Below are positions 1-8,575 of a stretch of DNA of 40,818 nt, one piece after another (the first letter of the stretch is position 1; each line of letters begins with the position of its first letter). The notes below the pieces were generated by a model. It was not told the origin of the DNA. It did no database searches and worked only from the letters and a program-made list of their open reading frames with translations. Made by a program: the position numbers and the translations under genes. Origin of the DNA: JAHHTP01 sp964587555 (GTDB lineage Bacteria > Bacillota > Clostridia > Oscillospirales > Ruminococcaceae); assembly GCA_964587555.1 (NCBI GenBank), contig CAZPLR010000014.1, positions 1-40,818 on the forward strand. The letters are read 5' to 3'.

Positions 1-64
1 CAAATTATATACTGAGCCATCCTCATCCGCATTATGTCAAAAACAAGGAGTTGTATTTTTTTAC

Positions 65-93
65 TTGCTTTTTGCGCGCAAAAAAGCTATAAT
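65..93 (+). promoter_or_regulatory. Sigma-A promoter of the first AraC gene
   Basis: TTGCTT (65-70) is followed by a 17-bp spacer and a perfect TATAAT (88-93). The TTG start of the AraC gene lies 35 bp further on, so the leader is short. Confidence 0.75.
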
Positions 94-127
94 AGTAATA
101 GCATTGCTCAAAAAAGGAGGTTTTCCC

Positions 128-979
128 TTGGCGCATACCCATTACTATCCAGACGCCGCGTCTGATGAAGGCTTCGGTGTGAAGCTTGACAAAATGGACA
201 TTGTTTACACCGGATTTATGCAGAACACCCCGAATTTTAAGGCGGAACTGCACTCGCATGACTTCTGCGAAATCCTTTACGTGCTTTCCGGCACCGGAAT
301 CATCACGGTAAGCGGTATCGTTTACCCGCTGAAACCGGGCGATCTGATCGTAATCAACCCCGGCGTGCCGCACTGCGAAGCCAGTGTCAAAAACAGCAGG
401 CTGCACCTTGTCTTTTTGGGAATAGAGCATTTCAAGGTCGGCGACCTGAGCGAAGATCATTTAATCAGCCGAGAGATGCCGCCAGTGATTGCCGGACAGG
501 ACTATCGCTATAAGATCGAAAGCTTTTTCACCGACATTATCTCAGAATCCGCCAATAAAATTATGCTTTCCAGCGCCATGAGCCGTTCGCTTGCCTGCGC
601 GCTGCTTGTACTTATCTTACGAGTCTATCAAAGCCGCAGCGAACGTATTTCCGGTATGAAAGAGGAATGCAGACGTATCAAAGACTATATCGACAAAAAC
701 TACACCTCGCCGATTACCCTCGACTCGCTTTCCGAGCAAGTCTATATCAGCAAGTATTACCTTTCGCACATCTTTAAATCCCAAACCGGAACCTCGCCGA
801 TCAAATACCTGATTAATAAGCGCATCACCGAGGCGGCAGGGCTGCTGATCCGCACCGATCTGAGCATCCGCGACATCGCCCTAAAGGTAGGCTATGACGA
901 TCCGGTTTACTTCAGCCAGATGTTCAAAAAGGTCATGGACGAATCTCCGGCAGCTTATCGTCTGAGCCACAAGGCATAA
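128..979 (+). CDS. AraC-family transcriptional regulator with N-terminal cupin
   Basis: A 283-residue one-component regulator. The N-terminal half reads as a cupin sensor (HSHDFCEILYVLSG, then a PGDLIVINPGVPH stretch), which usually binds a sugar or other small ligand. The C-terminal ~100 residues are the double helix-turn-helix DNA-binding domain, with LSEQVYISKYYLSHIFK in the first helix pair and the closing motif GYDDPVYFSQMFKK. I chose the TTG at 128 because AAAAAGGAGG ends 7 bp before it. The upstream in-frame ATG at 65 lies inside the promoter. No target operon is adjacent: the next gene converges on it. The regulated pathway therefore cannot be named; family members mostly activate carbohydrate genes. 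Confidence 0.9.
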   Translation: MAHTHYYPDAASDEGFGVKLDKMDIVYTGFMQNTPNFKAELHSHDFCEILYVLSGTGIITVSGIVYPLKPGDLIVINPGVPHCEASVKNSRLHLVFLGIEHFKVGDLSEDHLISREMPPVIAGQDYRYKIESFFTDIISESANKIMLSSAMSRSLACALLVLILRVYQSRSERISGMKEECRRIKDYIDKNYTSPITLDSLSEQVYISKYYLSHIFKSQTGTSPIKYLINKRITEAAGLLIRTDLSIRDIALKVGYDDPVYFSQMFKKVMDESPAAYRLSHKA

Positions 980-1093
980 CCTCTCTATTTATAATTATAT
1001 ACCAGAAATACAAAATTTCAAGTACCTAATTTGTCGTTCCGTTTCGTATTCTTGCTTTTTCCAAACGCAGCGCAATCGAATATTATAACATAA

Positions 1094-1154
1094 AATCCTC
1101 CTGTCTTGCATGCGCAGACCTTTTTCACGGACTGTGCAATCAAGCAGGAGGATT
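1094..1154. terminator. Bidirectional hairpin terminator between convergent genes
   Basis: AATCCTCCTGTCTTG (1094-1108) pairs with CAAGCAGGAGGATT (1141-1154) with one bulged base. An inner stem, TGCGCAG/CTGTGCA, extends it. A T-rich run follows on the plus strand and TTTTATGTT on the minus strand. It begins 3 bp past the stop of the SpoVAF-like gene and also serves the AraC gene. Confidence 0.8.
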
Positions 1155-1157
1155 CTT

Positions 1158-2585
1158 TTATTCTTTTTTGGTTCTGCGCACAAGCAGCGAGGAAAGCTCT
1201 TTCCAACGGAACGGGATCAGCGGCGCCATATACTGATATCCGGAGAGCGTCTTAACCGTGAAAAGCTGGATTCCCAGCAGAATCAGCGCGATCACGATTC
1301 CCCAATAGTTCCAAAGCCTGATGAACACGAGCATCAAAATGCGGTTAAGCTTGATCGCATAGCTAAGCTCAAAGCTGGTCAGCGTAAAGTTCGCGATTGC
1401 GACAAACGCCATATACAAAACGACCTCCTCTGAAAACCAGCCTGCGCCGATCGCCAGATCCCCCAAAAGCAAAGCGCCTACGACCGAGAAGGAGTTGCTC
1501 AGGGCATTCGGCGTATTCAGCGACGCCAGCTTCAGCCCGTCAAGCAGCAGTTCAATAATAATTAGCTGCCACAGAAGCGGTACCGCAGCGCTGTCCTCAG
1601 CCAGCACAAATTTCATAGCGTCTGGCAAAATATTGGGGTTCTGGTTCACCAAAAACCAAACCGGAGTCAAAAACAACGTGATAAATCCGACCGCAAACCG
1701 CACAAGCCGCAGATAGGTTCCGACCAGCGGCGGAAAATAGAAATCGTTGATGTCCTGCATAAAGGTAAAAATGCTGCACGGCAGTACAATCGCCTGCGGC
1801 GAAGTGTCGGTAAGCAGTACAATCTGCCCCTCCTGCACGCTGGCGGCAGCGGAGTCTGGACGCTCGGTGAAGCGCACGCGCGGAAACGGGTTGAGCCACT
1901 GCCCGCCAAGCAGCGTTTCGATCACACTCTGCTGCCCCATATGCAGCGACTTTGTGTCCATTGCCGCAAGCTTTTTGCGCAGCCGGTTAAGGCATTTCTC
2001 ATCCGCCTCCCCCTCCACATAGCAGATCACCATGTCGGTATGGCAGCCCTTAACCGAAACATATTCCATCGTCAGCCTTGGGTCGCGAATGCGGCGGCGA
2101 ATCATCGCGGTATTGAAAACCAGCGTTTCACAAAATCCATCGTGCGCACCGCGCAATGTGCGCTCGTTTTCCGGCTCCTCCGGCTCGCGCGCCGGATAGG
2201 TTCTCGCGTCGATCAGGATGATCTGATCCAGCCCTTCCACTAAAAGCGCCAACACGCCGGAGAGAACCTGCGTCACCGCCGTATCTGCATTTTTTTCGGT
2301 GGTCGTTTCGATGTAGGTCATAAAATGCTCGGTGAACGCCTGAAGCGGCATTTTTCCGTCTTTTTTCAGCGGCTTTAGCTGCTCGGGCGTGATCTTTGTC
2401 AGATACTCCAGTATCTTTTCCATGACCTCATCCTTGGCAAAGCCGTCAATGAAGAACAGCGACGCGCGCAGATCGGCGACATAAAAATTCCGCTGCACCA
2501 CGTCAAAGCTTTTCTCCACCCGCAGCAGATCGTGAAACATACTTTGGTTCTTCTGATAATCGCAGCTAAATTGATTGGAACTCAT
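1158..2585 (-). CDS. spoVAF: GerA-family spore germination protein, SpoVAF-like
   Basis: A 475-residue membrane protein of the GerA A-subunit superfamily, which acts in the inner membrane of the spore during germination. The soluble N-terminal half carries the family signature around residues 143-165: RGAHDGFCETL, then NTAMIRRRIRDPRL. The C-terminal half has several hydrophobic segments, starting after YFPPLVGTYLRLVR and ending near GIVIALILLGIQLF. Length and lack of a long hydrophilic tail fit SpoVAF (about 490 residues) better than the GerAA receptor subunits. No spoVA genes or GerB/GerC partners are beside it, so it is an orphan here. The ribosome site GGAAAGGAAA precedes the ATG at a normal distance. 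Assignment to SpoVAF rather than another GerA member is inference from length and motifs. Confidence 0.82.
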   Translation of the reverse strand: MSSNQFSCDYQKNQSMFHDLLRVEKSFDVVQRNFYVADLRASLFFIDGFAKDEVMEKILEYLTKITPEQLKPLKKDGKMPLQAFTEHFMTYIETTTEKNADTAVTQVLSGVLALLVEGLDQIILIDARTYPAREPEEPENERTLRGAHDGFCETLVFNTAMIRRRIRDPRLTMEYVSVKGCHTDMVICYVEGEADEKCLNRLRKKLAAMDTKSLHMGQQSVIETLLGGQWLNPFPRVRFTERPDSAAASVQEGQIVLLTDTSPQAIVLPCSIFTFMQDINDFYFPPLVGTYLRLVRFAVGFITLFLTPVWFLVNQNPNILPDAMKFVLAEDSAAVPLLWQLIIIELLLDGLKLASLNTPNALSNSFSVVGALLLGDLAIGAGWFSEEVVLYMAFVAIANFTLTSFELSYAIKLNRILMLVFIRLWNYWGIVIALILLGIQLFTVKTLSGYQYMAPLIPFRWKELSSLLVRRTKKE

Positions 2586-2663
2586 GCTGATTTCCTTTCC
2601 TTTTCAAAGTCATCAGCATTAGGATTTGAAGTTTTTTGCGGAATATGCAAAAATTTAAAATAA

Positions 2664-2695
2664 TAAAACCGGCGGGAATCCTCTCGCCGGTTTAT
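2664..2695 (-). terminator. Rho-independent terminator of rpsB-tsf
   Basis: AAACCGGCG (2666-2674) pairs with CGCCGGTTT (2685-2693). On the minus strand the stem is followed by TTTTATTATTTT. It starts 15 bp downstream of the tsf stop. Confidence 0.85.
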
Positions 2696-2709
2696 TGTCT
2701 TATTCTTGT

Positions 2710-3618
2710 TTACTTAATCATGCTCGCAACTTCGCTTGCAAAATCGTCGGCTTTCTTCTCAATGCCCTCGCCTCTTTCGTAACGAGTGAAGCCAAGAACC
2801 TTGATGCTGCCGCCAAGCTTCTTCGCAGTCGCTTCAATAACCTTCGCGACCGTGGTCTTTTCCTCCTTGATGGATTCCTGCTCAAGCAAGCAGATCTCCG
2901 CGTAGAATTTGCCCATACGCCCCATAACCATCTTTTCGGCGATCTGCTGCGGTTTACCCTCGTTCATCGCGGCCGCAAGCTGAATCTTCTTCTCGTTTTC
3001 GATAACATCATCCGGAACGTCGCTCTTCGAGGTGTACTGCGGCGCATTTGCCGCTACCTGCATCGCGATATCCTTTGCAAGGGTCTTAAATTCGTCCTTA
3101 TCTGCACAGTCGGTTTCAAACTCAACCATAACGCCGATCTTGCCTTGTGCGTGAACATAGGCAACAAGCTCACCTTCCATTCTGACAAAGCGGCGAATCT
3201 TCATGTTCTCGCGGATCGAAAGGCTTAACTCGGTCAGCGCGCCGCCAACGGTAAACTTGGTATTGACGCACGGCTTGGTGAGCAGATCCTCGACATCGGT
3301 CGGATTTTCCTTAATGACAGTCAGCGCAGCGTTGTTCGCAAATGCAATGAAGTCCTTATTGTTCGCCGCAAAGTCGGTTTCAATATTTACCTCTAATACA
3401 GCGCCAACCTTCTTCGCCTCGTCGACAATAGCCACAACAACACCCTCGGCAGCAATACGGCCTGCCTTCTTCTGCTGTGCTGCTAAACCTTTTTCACGAA
3501 GAAATTCAATTGCTTTATCCTTGTCGCCGTCGGTAGCGGAAAGCGCTTTCTTGCAGTCCATCATGCCGCAGCCGGTCATCTCACGTAATTCCTTTACGTC
3601 ATTCGCAGTAAATGCCAT
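2710..3618 (-). CDS. tsf: Translation elongation factor Ts
   Basis: EF-Ts is the cytoplasmic guanine-nucleotide exchange factor that regenerates EF-Tu-GTP. The 302-residue protein starts with the conserved UBA-like domain (VKELREMTGCGMMDCKKAL, residues 8-26). It then carries IEFLREKGLAAQQKKAGRIA and the EF-Tu-contacting core, including the ETDFAANNKDF segment around residues 80-90. Length matches the family. It follows rpsB on the same strand with 84 bp between, the usual bacterial order, and ends at a strong terminator. A GGAGG ribosome site precedes the ATG. Nothing is unusual apart from the hairpin in the gap to rpsB. Confidence 0.98.
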   Translation of the reverse strand: MAFTANDVKELREMTGCGMMDCKKALSATDGDKDKAIEFLREKGLAAQQKKAGRIAAEGVVVAIVDEAKKVGAVLEVNIETDFAANNKDFIAFANNAALTVIKENPTDVEDLLTKPCVNTKFTVGGALTELSLSIRENMKIRRFVRMEGELVAYVHAQGKIGVMVEFETDCADKDEFKTLAKDIAMQVAANAPQYTSKSDVPDDVIENEKKIQLAAAMNEGKPQQIAEKMVMGRMGKFYAEICLLEQESIKEEKTTVAKVIEATAKKLGGSIKVLGFTRYERGEGIEKKADDFASEVASMIK

Positions 3619-3658
3619 ATTAATTCCTCCTAAAATCCTCTTTTATCTGGTCAAATAT

Positions 3659-3683
3659 CTCTCCGCCAAGATTTGGCGGAGAG
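3659..3683 (-). promoter_or_regulatory. Intercistronic hairpin between rpsB and tsf
   Basis: An 11-bp perfect inverted repeat (CTCTCCGCCAA / TTGGCGGAGAG) with a 3-nt loop lies between the rpsB stop and the tsf ribosome site. On the transcribed strand it is followed only by ATATTTG, so it is more likely an RNA-stability or processing element, or a weak attenuator, than a full terminator. Confidence 0.6.
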
Positions 3684-3702
3684 CGTCAATCTCAAAAATG
3701 AT

Positions 3703-4446
3703 TTACTCGGCGGCTTCCGCTTCCTCAGCCGGAGCAGCGGTTCCCTCCTCTGGAGCAAGCGCGGTGCCCTGATTTGCTTCGATAACGGCGTCCGCCATCG
3801 CGCCGGCGATCAGCTTGACAGCGCGGATCGCATCGTCGTTGCCCGGGATAACATAGTCGATCTCATCCGGATCGCAGTTGGTATCAACAATCGCAACGAC
3901 CGGAATGCCGAGCTTCTTCGCCTCTAATACAGCGATTCTTTCCTTCTTCGGGTCAACAACAAACAAAGCCTTCGGAAGAGTCTTCATATGCTGAATACCG
4001 CCCAAGAATTTTTCAAGCTTTTCAATCTCAAGCTGGAGCTTGATAACTTCCTTCTTCGGAAGCAGATTAAAGGTACCGTCCTCCTGCATTGCACGCAGCT
4101 GACGCAGACGTCCAATTCTCTTCTGGATGGTCTTAAAGTTGGTCATCATACCGCCGAGCCATCTCGCGTTGACATAATGCATATTGCAGCGCAGCGCTTC
4201 TTCCCTGATGGAATCCGCAGCCTGCTTCTTGGTGCCGACAAATAAGATCTCGCCGCCTTCTGCAACGACGTCGCGGACGAACATATACGCCTCGTCCAGT
4301 TTCTTTACGGTTTTCTGGAGATCGATGATATAAATACCATTTCTCTCTGTGAAGATGTACGGAGCCATCTTCGGGTTCCATCTTCTGGTCTGATGACCGA
4401 AGTGAACGCCAGCTTCTAATAGCTGTTTCATAGATACTACTGCCAT
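3703..4446 (-). CDS. rpsB: 30S ribosomal protein S2
   Basis: S2 binds the 30S subunit late in assembly and is needed for S1 or mRNA docking. The 247-residue protein begins MAVVSMKQLLEAGVHFGHQ and continues with RRWNPKMAPYIF, both family hallmarks, then VGTKKQA and NARWLGGMMTNF. The C-terminal ~25 residues are an Ala/Glu-rich tail. I placed the start at 4446 because GGAGG is 8 bp upstream. A possible ATG five codons earlier lies within that ribosome site. It is the first gene of the rpsB-tsf operon, behind a consensus promoter and a leader of about 140 nt. Confidence 0.98.
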   Translation of the reverse strand: MAVVSMKQLLEAGVHFGHQTRRWNPKMAPYIFTERNGIYIIDLQKTVKKLDEAYMFVRDVVAEGGEILFVGTKKQAADSIREEALRCNMHYVNARWLGGMMTNFKTIQKRIGRLRQLRAMQEDGTFNLLPKKEVIKLQLEIEKLEKFLGGIQHMKTLPKALFVVDPKKERIAVLEAKKLGIPVVAIVDTNCDPDEIDYVIPGNDDAIRAVKLIAGAMADAVIEANQGTALAPEEGTAAPAEEAEAAE

Positions 4447-4594
4447 TTGTGTGTCCTCCATTTGGTTATCATTTTTCCTCCGCCGTCATGCGTCCGCGAC
4501 CGAAACCGTATTCGGCACCGTGCGGAGCAGTCCTCTGGCGTGTGTGATTCTGCGCAGCGCTTTCCCGGAAAGCAGTAAACGCATATCTTGATAG

Positions 4595-4623
4595 ATTATA
4601 CCAAAAAACTTCCGGCTTGTCAA
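4595..4623 (-). promoter_or_regulatory. Strong sigma-A promoter of rpsB-tsf
   Basis: On the minus strand, perfect TTGACA (4618-4623) and perfect TATAAT (4595-4600) are separated by 17 bp. The predicted transcript starts near 4588, leaving a leader of about 140 nt before rpsB. That leader contains a small GCTTTCC/GGGAAAGC hairpin. No known S2 leader motif was recognised. Confidence 0.88.
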
Positions 4624-4661
4624 GCTTTTCTTTTGCCAGACCAATACCGAAAGTTTCTTTA

Positions 4662-4796
4662 TTATTTTTCCATATTTTGTTCAATATCATCCAGTGTCTG
4701 TAAAGCCGTCATCGCAGCGCGCCTGCAATCATCGCCGCACTGTACCTCCTGATACTCCGCATACCGGACGTACGCATCATTCAGGCTGCACAGCAT
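4662..4796 (-). CDS. Small hypothetical ORF downstream of the PBP gene
   Basis: A 44-codon frame starting MLCSLNDAYVRYAEYQEV and ending in DIEQNMEK. It looks like a helical, charged peptide rather than random sequence. The reading frame stays open upstream for about 26 more codons, overlapping the end of the PBP gene, but has no ATG, GTG or TTG there. Either the ATG at 4796 is used without a clear ribosome site, or the true N-terminus was lost. The rpsB promoter begins 38 bp after its stop. I do not recognise a family, and the call rests only on composition and position. Confidence 0.35.
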   Translation of the reverse strand: MLCSLNDAYVRYAEYQEVQCGDDCRRAAMTALQTLDDIEQNMEK

Positions 4797-4855
4797 CCGG
4801 TAAATTCCGGCGCATAACCGAAGCCTTGTCTGTTTTGAAGCTGCGATAGCCGCGC

Positions 4856-7111
4856 TTAATCCTCCGTATTTCCGTCGTCAACGGCATCGCCGTCATCCTC
4901 GATGATGCTTTGTTGTCTGCCGCAGATCTGGCACTGATCCGGAATGAAATCCTTCTTATAGTAGCCAATCTTAGTGGATTCACAGCTTGGGGAAGCAAGC
5001 GCGCCGGTTACAGTGCAGTATTTTGTTTCAATCACATCGCTATCATCCAGTGAAAAGTCGATAACCTCCATATCGGCATACACCTGCTCCATGATGTAAT
5101 TCCACACCACAACGCGGTCAATGCAGATATCGGTATCCAAAATAGAGTTGTCGTCATAGCCGAACCACAGTCCGGCAATATAATATGGGGTAAGCCCTAT
5201 AAACGACATGTCCTTGCGGTCTTCAGAAGTACCGGTTTTGCCAATGGTCGGAAGTCCGGTCGATATCTTTGCTTTCACGCCCGAGCCGCCCTGCGTATTA
5301 ACGACCTGATACAGCGCCCGGTTCATAATATATGCAGTATCCGCGCCGATCACCTGCGTCGAGCGTTTGGAATTGTCGATCAGCTTATTGCCGCTTGCAT
5401 CCGTGATCTCGGTAATCATTGTGCTCTCAGTGAAATAACCGTTGTTGCCGAAAATCGCATATGCCGCCACCTCCTCGCGCAGATACATCCCCTTGGTCAT
5501 AGTCGCGATCGCCATTGGCGCGATTGCGACGTCATTATTCGTGCCTTCGGTTACAAGGGTGGAAATACCAAGCGAATTTTGGAGGAAATTTACACAGTAC
5601 TCCGGCGTCATCTGCTGCACAAGCTGCGCCGGGATCGTGTTCTTCGAAACGCGGATCGCATCGATCACGCTGTAGGTGCCCTCATACTTGTTATTGTAAT
5701 TGGACGGCCATTTTCTGGTTGTGCCATCGCTGTTCGACAGCTCCATCAACGGTTCATCCTGCATCATAGTCGACCAAGTGATCAGGTTATTTTCAAACGC
5801 CGGCGCGTAGGTCGCAAGCGGTTTGATCGTCGAGCCCGGCGAACGCGCCGCCTGCGTCGCACGGTTGAAAATGCGGTTGCCTTCTTTCTCTCCGACGCCG
5901 CCGACCAGCGCTTTCACATGACCCTCGTAATCGCAGATGACCATTGCCGCCTGATGCGGGTTTTCTGGAATTGTTCCGCTGTAAAAGGTCGAAAGATCCT
6001 CAAAATTCTTCTCCAAAATCTCCTGTAAACGAATATCCATCGCAGTGTAAATGCGGAAACCGCCGGAGAAAAGCTGAGAACTTGCGTAGGAATAGGAGTA
6101 ATCGTATTCCTCCATCAAAAGCGCGATCGCATCCTCAATTACCGCGTCGACATAATAGCTGTTGTAGCCGTTTGACTTCACCGACTCCACGTCCGATTCA
6201 ATCTCGTTCTGCCCGGCGACAACTTTTTCTTTCAGAGCCGCTTGATACTCCTCCTCGGTGATTGCGCCTGCTTCGCGCATTGCCGGCAGCACATAGCCGT
6301 TGCGGCGCTCCTCGTTGCGCTCGGTGCAGAGCGGATTTTGATGCTCCGGCGACTGTACGGTCGCCGCAAGCGCAGCCGCCTCCGCTATGGATAATTCCTG
6401 CACCGTTTTACCAAAATAATACTCGCTCGCCGCCTCGATGCCGTAAACATTATTCCCGAAGCTGATATAATTGAGGTAGGCGTTTAGGATCTGCCTTTTG
6501 GTATAATGGCGCTCCAAATTCATCGCGTTGATGATTTCGTCGACCTTTACTTGGATTGTTCGGTTATAAAAATCGCCGTTGATGTTTTTAATCAATTGCT
6601 GGGTGATCGTCGAGCCGCCGGAACGTTCGTCATAAAAATGCAGAAACAGGTTTGCAAACGACGCAATCGTACGGCTCCAGTCCACGCCCTCATGGTCATA
6701 AAACCGCTTATCCTCCGCCGTAACAAACGCTTCAATCGCATACTGCGGCACTTCGCTGATGTCCACCCAAATGCGGTTTTCCGCATTATGCAGCGTCGCA
6801 AGCTCCACCTCCTCGCCCTCGTCGTCGTAAGCGTAAACAATGGAAGATTGCGAAAGCTTGATGTTGGTAAGATCATAAATCGGATCGGACTGTACGATCT
6901 TCATCACATACACCGTCGCGATCGTCGCGACAACGCAGGCGGCAATGATTAGTATCATTAGCAGCGAAAGAATGATTTTCATCAGTGTGGACATGCTTTT
7001 GCGCAAAACCTTGCCTGTGCGCGCAGCGGCCGTGTACTGATTGCGCTTACTTTTCTTGGTGCGAACCACACGCGCCGATTGGGTGCGGGTTCTTCTCGGT
7101 TGCTTGCTCAT
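4856..7111 (-). CDS. Class A penicillin-binding protein (PBP1A-like)
   Basis: A bifunctional peptidoglycan synthase of 751 residues that polymerises glycan strands from lipid II and cross-links the stem peptides outside the membrane. A basic N-terminus (residues 1-40) and one membrane anchor (about 41-70) precede the GT51 glycosyltransferase, which has TAEDKRFYDHEG (131-142) and GGSTITQQL (165-173). The transpeptidase shows all three active-site motifs: S427-TIK430, S489-K-N491 and K625-TG627. The C-terminus has a cysteine group (YCTVTG, SCES, CQICG) and an acidic tail, as in many clostridial PBP1A proteins. It is divergent from the BofC-like gene. The pbpA/ponA symbol is withheld because paralogues cannot be separated here. 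Confidence 0.95.
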   Translation of the reverse strand: MSKQPRRTRTQSARVVRTKKSKRNQYTAAARTGKVLRKSMSTLMKIILSLLMILIIAACVVATIATVYVMKIVQSDPIYDLTNIKLSQSSIVYAYDDEGEEVELATLHNAENRIWVDISEVPQYAIEAFVTAEDKRFYDHEGVDWSRTIASFANLFLHFYDERSGGSTITQQLIKNINGDFYNRTIQVKVDEIINAMNLERHYTKRQILNAYLNYISFGNNVYGIEAASEYYFGKTVQELSIAEAAALAATVQSPEHQNPLCTERNEERRNGYVLPAMREAGAITEEEYQAALKEKVVAGQNEIESDVESVKSNGYNSYYVDAVIEDAIALLMEEYDYSYSYASSQLFSGGFRIYTAMDIRLQEILEKNFEDLSTFYSGTIPENPHQAAMVICDYEGHVKALVGGVGEKEGNRIFNRATQAARSPGSTIKPLATYAPAFENNLITWSTMMQDEPLMELSNSDGTTRKWPSNYNNKYEGTYSVIDAIRVSKNTIPAQLVQQMTPEYCVNFLQNSLGISTLVTEGTNNDVAIAPMAIATMTKGMYLREEVAAYAIFGNNGYFTESTMITEITDASGNKLIDNSKRSTQVIGADTAYIMNRALYQVVNTQGGSGVKAKISTGLPTIGKTGTSEDRKDMSFIGLTPYYIAGLWFGYDDNSILDTDICIDRVVVWNYIMEQVYADMEVIDFSLDDSDVIETKYCTVTGALASPSCESTKIGYYKKDFIPDQCQICGRQQSIIEDDGDAVDDGNTED

Positions 7112-7211
7112 CTTCTTGTCCTTTCTTTCTCATTTATTTTTACCGCAAACGGTATAAATGATACCATTTCCGGAAAAAATACCCATATACACAATTCCGG
7201 GAGGTATCGAT

Positions 7212-7529
7212 ATGAAATCCTTACGACTGCGCGTTCAGCTATGCAGCGCTGCGCTTGGATTATTTTTGCTTTCCTTCGCGCTCGGCAAAGAGATTGCAGC
7301 CGCGCAAAGCGCCGCCAATGAAATCCCCTGTTACGCCGTTTTATACCCCTATAACGGCCACATCGGCGTTTTTGACTCCAAGGAAGCCTACCAAAATGGC
7401 GAAAAACCACGCACAGAGCTGGACACGCCCGTTTCCATGCTGCCCCAAAAGGATAGAATCGCACTCAAAAACGGTATCGTCCTCTTTGAAAAAGAGGAGC
7501 TGCAAAAGCGCTTAGAGGATTTTGAGTAA
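7212..7529 (+). CDS. Small exported protein with BofC C-terminal-like domain
   Basis: A 105-residue protein with a signal-anchor at residues 8-30 (SAALGLFLLSFALG) and a short extracytoplasmic domain. That domain reads YAVLYPYNGHIGVF, then a LPQKDRIALKNGI segment, then a LEDF end. This pattern of NG-x-I-x-VF, LPxxDxxxLxxGI and a final LED is what I know from the C-terminal domain of BofC, the forespore factor that restrains SpoIVB, and from many short clostridial homologues. BofC function itself is not implied. The ATG at 7212 was chosen for its GGGAGGT ribosome site; the upstream in-frame ATG at 7158 has none. It diverges from the PBP gene and converges on the SGNH hydrolase. Confidence 0.7.
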   Translation: MKSLRLRVQLCSAALGLFLLSFALGKEIAAAQSAANEIPCYAVLYPYNGHIGVFDSKEAYQNGEKPRTELDTPVSMLPQKDRIALKNGIVLFEKEELQKRLEDFE

Positions 7530-7550
7530 ATTCGCTTAGGCATTTTCCGG

Positions 7551-8336
7551 TTATTTGCGGTCGATCCGCTCCGCCAAAATCACCTGAAAAATGACCTTAT
7601 AGGCAGTTGCGTTCAAATGCAGCCCGTCTCCGGCTGAATAGCCGCTGTCCAAAGCGCCGTCCGGCGTTTTCAAAGCGTCCCCAAGGTCGATGTAATGCAC
7701 GTCCTCTTCTACGGCAAGCTGGCGCAAAAGAGCATTATAACGCTCGATGACGCTGTTTCCCATTTCCGGATGGCTTACCGAATAGCTCTCCGTCACCGGG
7801 ATGATCGACTCAACGACGATCTCGGCGTCCGGACACGCCTCCTCGATCTGTCCGATCAGCTCTTGATAACAGGAGATAAACTCCTCCTCGCTCATAAAGC
7901 TGATCCCATTGATGCCAAAACCGACATATACCCGCTTTGGCGCGACAATCCGCAGCGCCTGCTGCATCGTGTAAAGATATCCGTCGCCAATATCGGCGAA
8001 CGACTTGGTCAGCGCGGTCTTATGGTTTAAGCCGTCCTCCGCAATCGTCTGGGAAATATCCGCATAGCCGTATAGATCCATCGCATGGGTCCTTGAATCG
8101 CCGACAAAGGCGCACTGCGATAAGTACTCCTCATCCGACTCGGAAAGCGGCAGATTCCCAGAATCGCTTTGATCTGAGGAGACGCGACTGCTGGTTTGCA
8201 GCCGCTTTGCCGGAAATAACTCGTCGCGCAGCGCCGGATGGCTCCAAAGAAACGCACACGCCGCCGTAATGCCGACCGACAGCACAATCAGCGCCGAAAG
8301 CAGCACGATAACCGCCGTTTTACCTCTTTTCTGCAT
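7551..8336 (-). CDS. Membrane-anchored SGNH/GDSL-type hydrolase
   Basis: A 261-residue protein with an N-terminal membrane anchor (residues 8-31), a serine-rich linker and an SGNH-hydrolase domain outside the membrane. Block I is FVGDSRTHAM with the nucleophilic Ser, block III is VGFGINGISF, and block V is DGLHLNATAY with the Asp-x-x-His pair. Members cleave acyl or acetyl esters, often on cell-wall polymers; the substrate here is unknown. The ATG at 8336 has AGGAGG about 11 bp upstream. A GTG four codons earlier would overlap that site. A good promoter lies upstream at 8391-8419. It ends convergently, 21 bp from the BofC-like gene, with no hairpin between. Confidence 0.85.
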   Translation of the reverse strand: MQKRGKTAVIVLLSALIVLSVGITAACAFLWSHPALRDELFPAKRLQTSSRVSSDQSDSGNLPLSESDEEYLSQCAFVGDSRTHAMDLYGYADISQTIAEDGLNHKTALTKSFADIGDGYLYTMQQALRIVAPKRVYVGFGINGISFMSEEEFISCYQELIGQIEEACPDAEIVVESIIPVTESYSVSHPEMGNSVIERYNALLRQLAVEEDVHYIDLGDALKTPDGALDSGYSAGDGLHLNATAYKVIFQVILAERIDRK

Positions 8337-8390
8337 CGAAAGCGACACCTCCTGCGTTATAAAATGCGCTTCTTCCTAAAACTCCCCTTT

Positions 8391-8419
8391 ATTATATCAC
8401 TTCTCCCCAAACAAAACAA
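8391..8419 (-). promoter_or_regulatory. Sigma-A promoter of the SGNH hydrolase gene
   Basis: On the minus strand, TTGTTT (8414-8419), a 17-bp spacer and perfect TATAAT (8391-8396) with an extended TGA before the -10. Confidence 0.7.
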
Positions 8420-8521
8420 GTTTATTTTGCGGAATTTACAATTATGCCTAGATATTGAACAGAATAACTGATTTTATTTAGAAAATTTTCCTGATATCCA
8501 GCAAAAGTTTCTTTTCATAGC

Positions 8522-8561
8522 AAAAAGCTGTCCATCGATTTCAACCGACGGACAGCTTTTT
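8522..8561 (-). terminator. Rho-independent terminator of the aldo/keto reductase gene
   Basis: AAAAAGCTGTCC (8522-8533) pairs perfectly with GGACAGCTTTTT (8550-8561). T runs are present on both strands. It sits 15 bp past the reductase stop. Confidence 0.85.
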
Positions 8562-8575
8562 CATTTTATTTTTTC

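Noticed and set aside
4469..4690. 73-residue minus-strand ORF upstream of rpsB
   Set aside because: It spans the consensus rpsB promoter and leader and has no ribosome site.
7141..7211. Sporulation sigma (SigE/SigG) promoter for the BofC-like gene
   Set aside because: CATATAC resembles a -10 but no properly spaced -35 is present; the GGTATAAATGATACC palindrome is equally unexplained.
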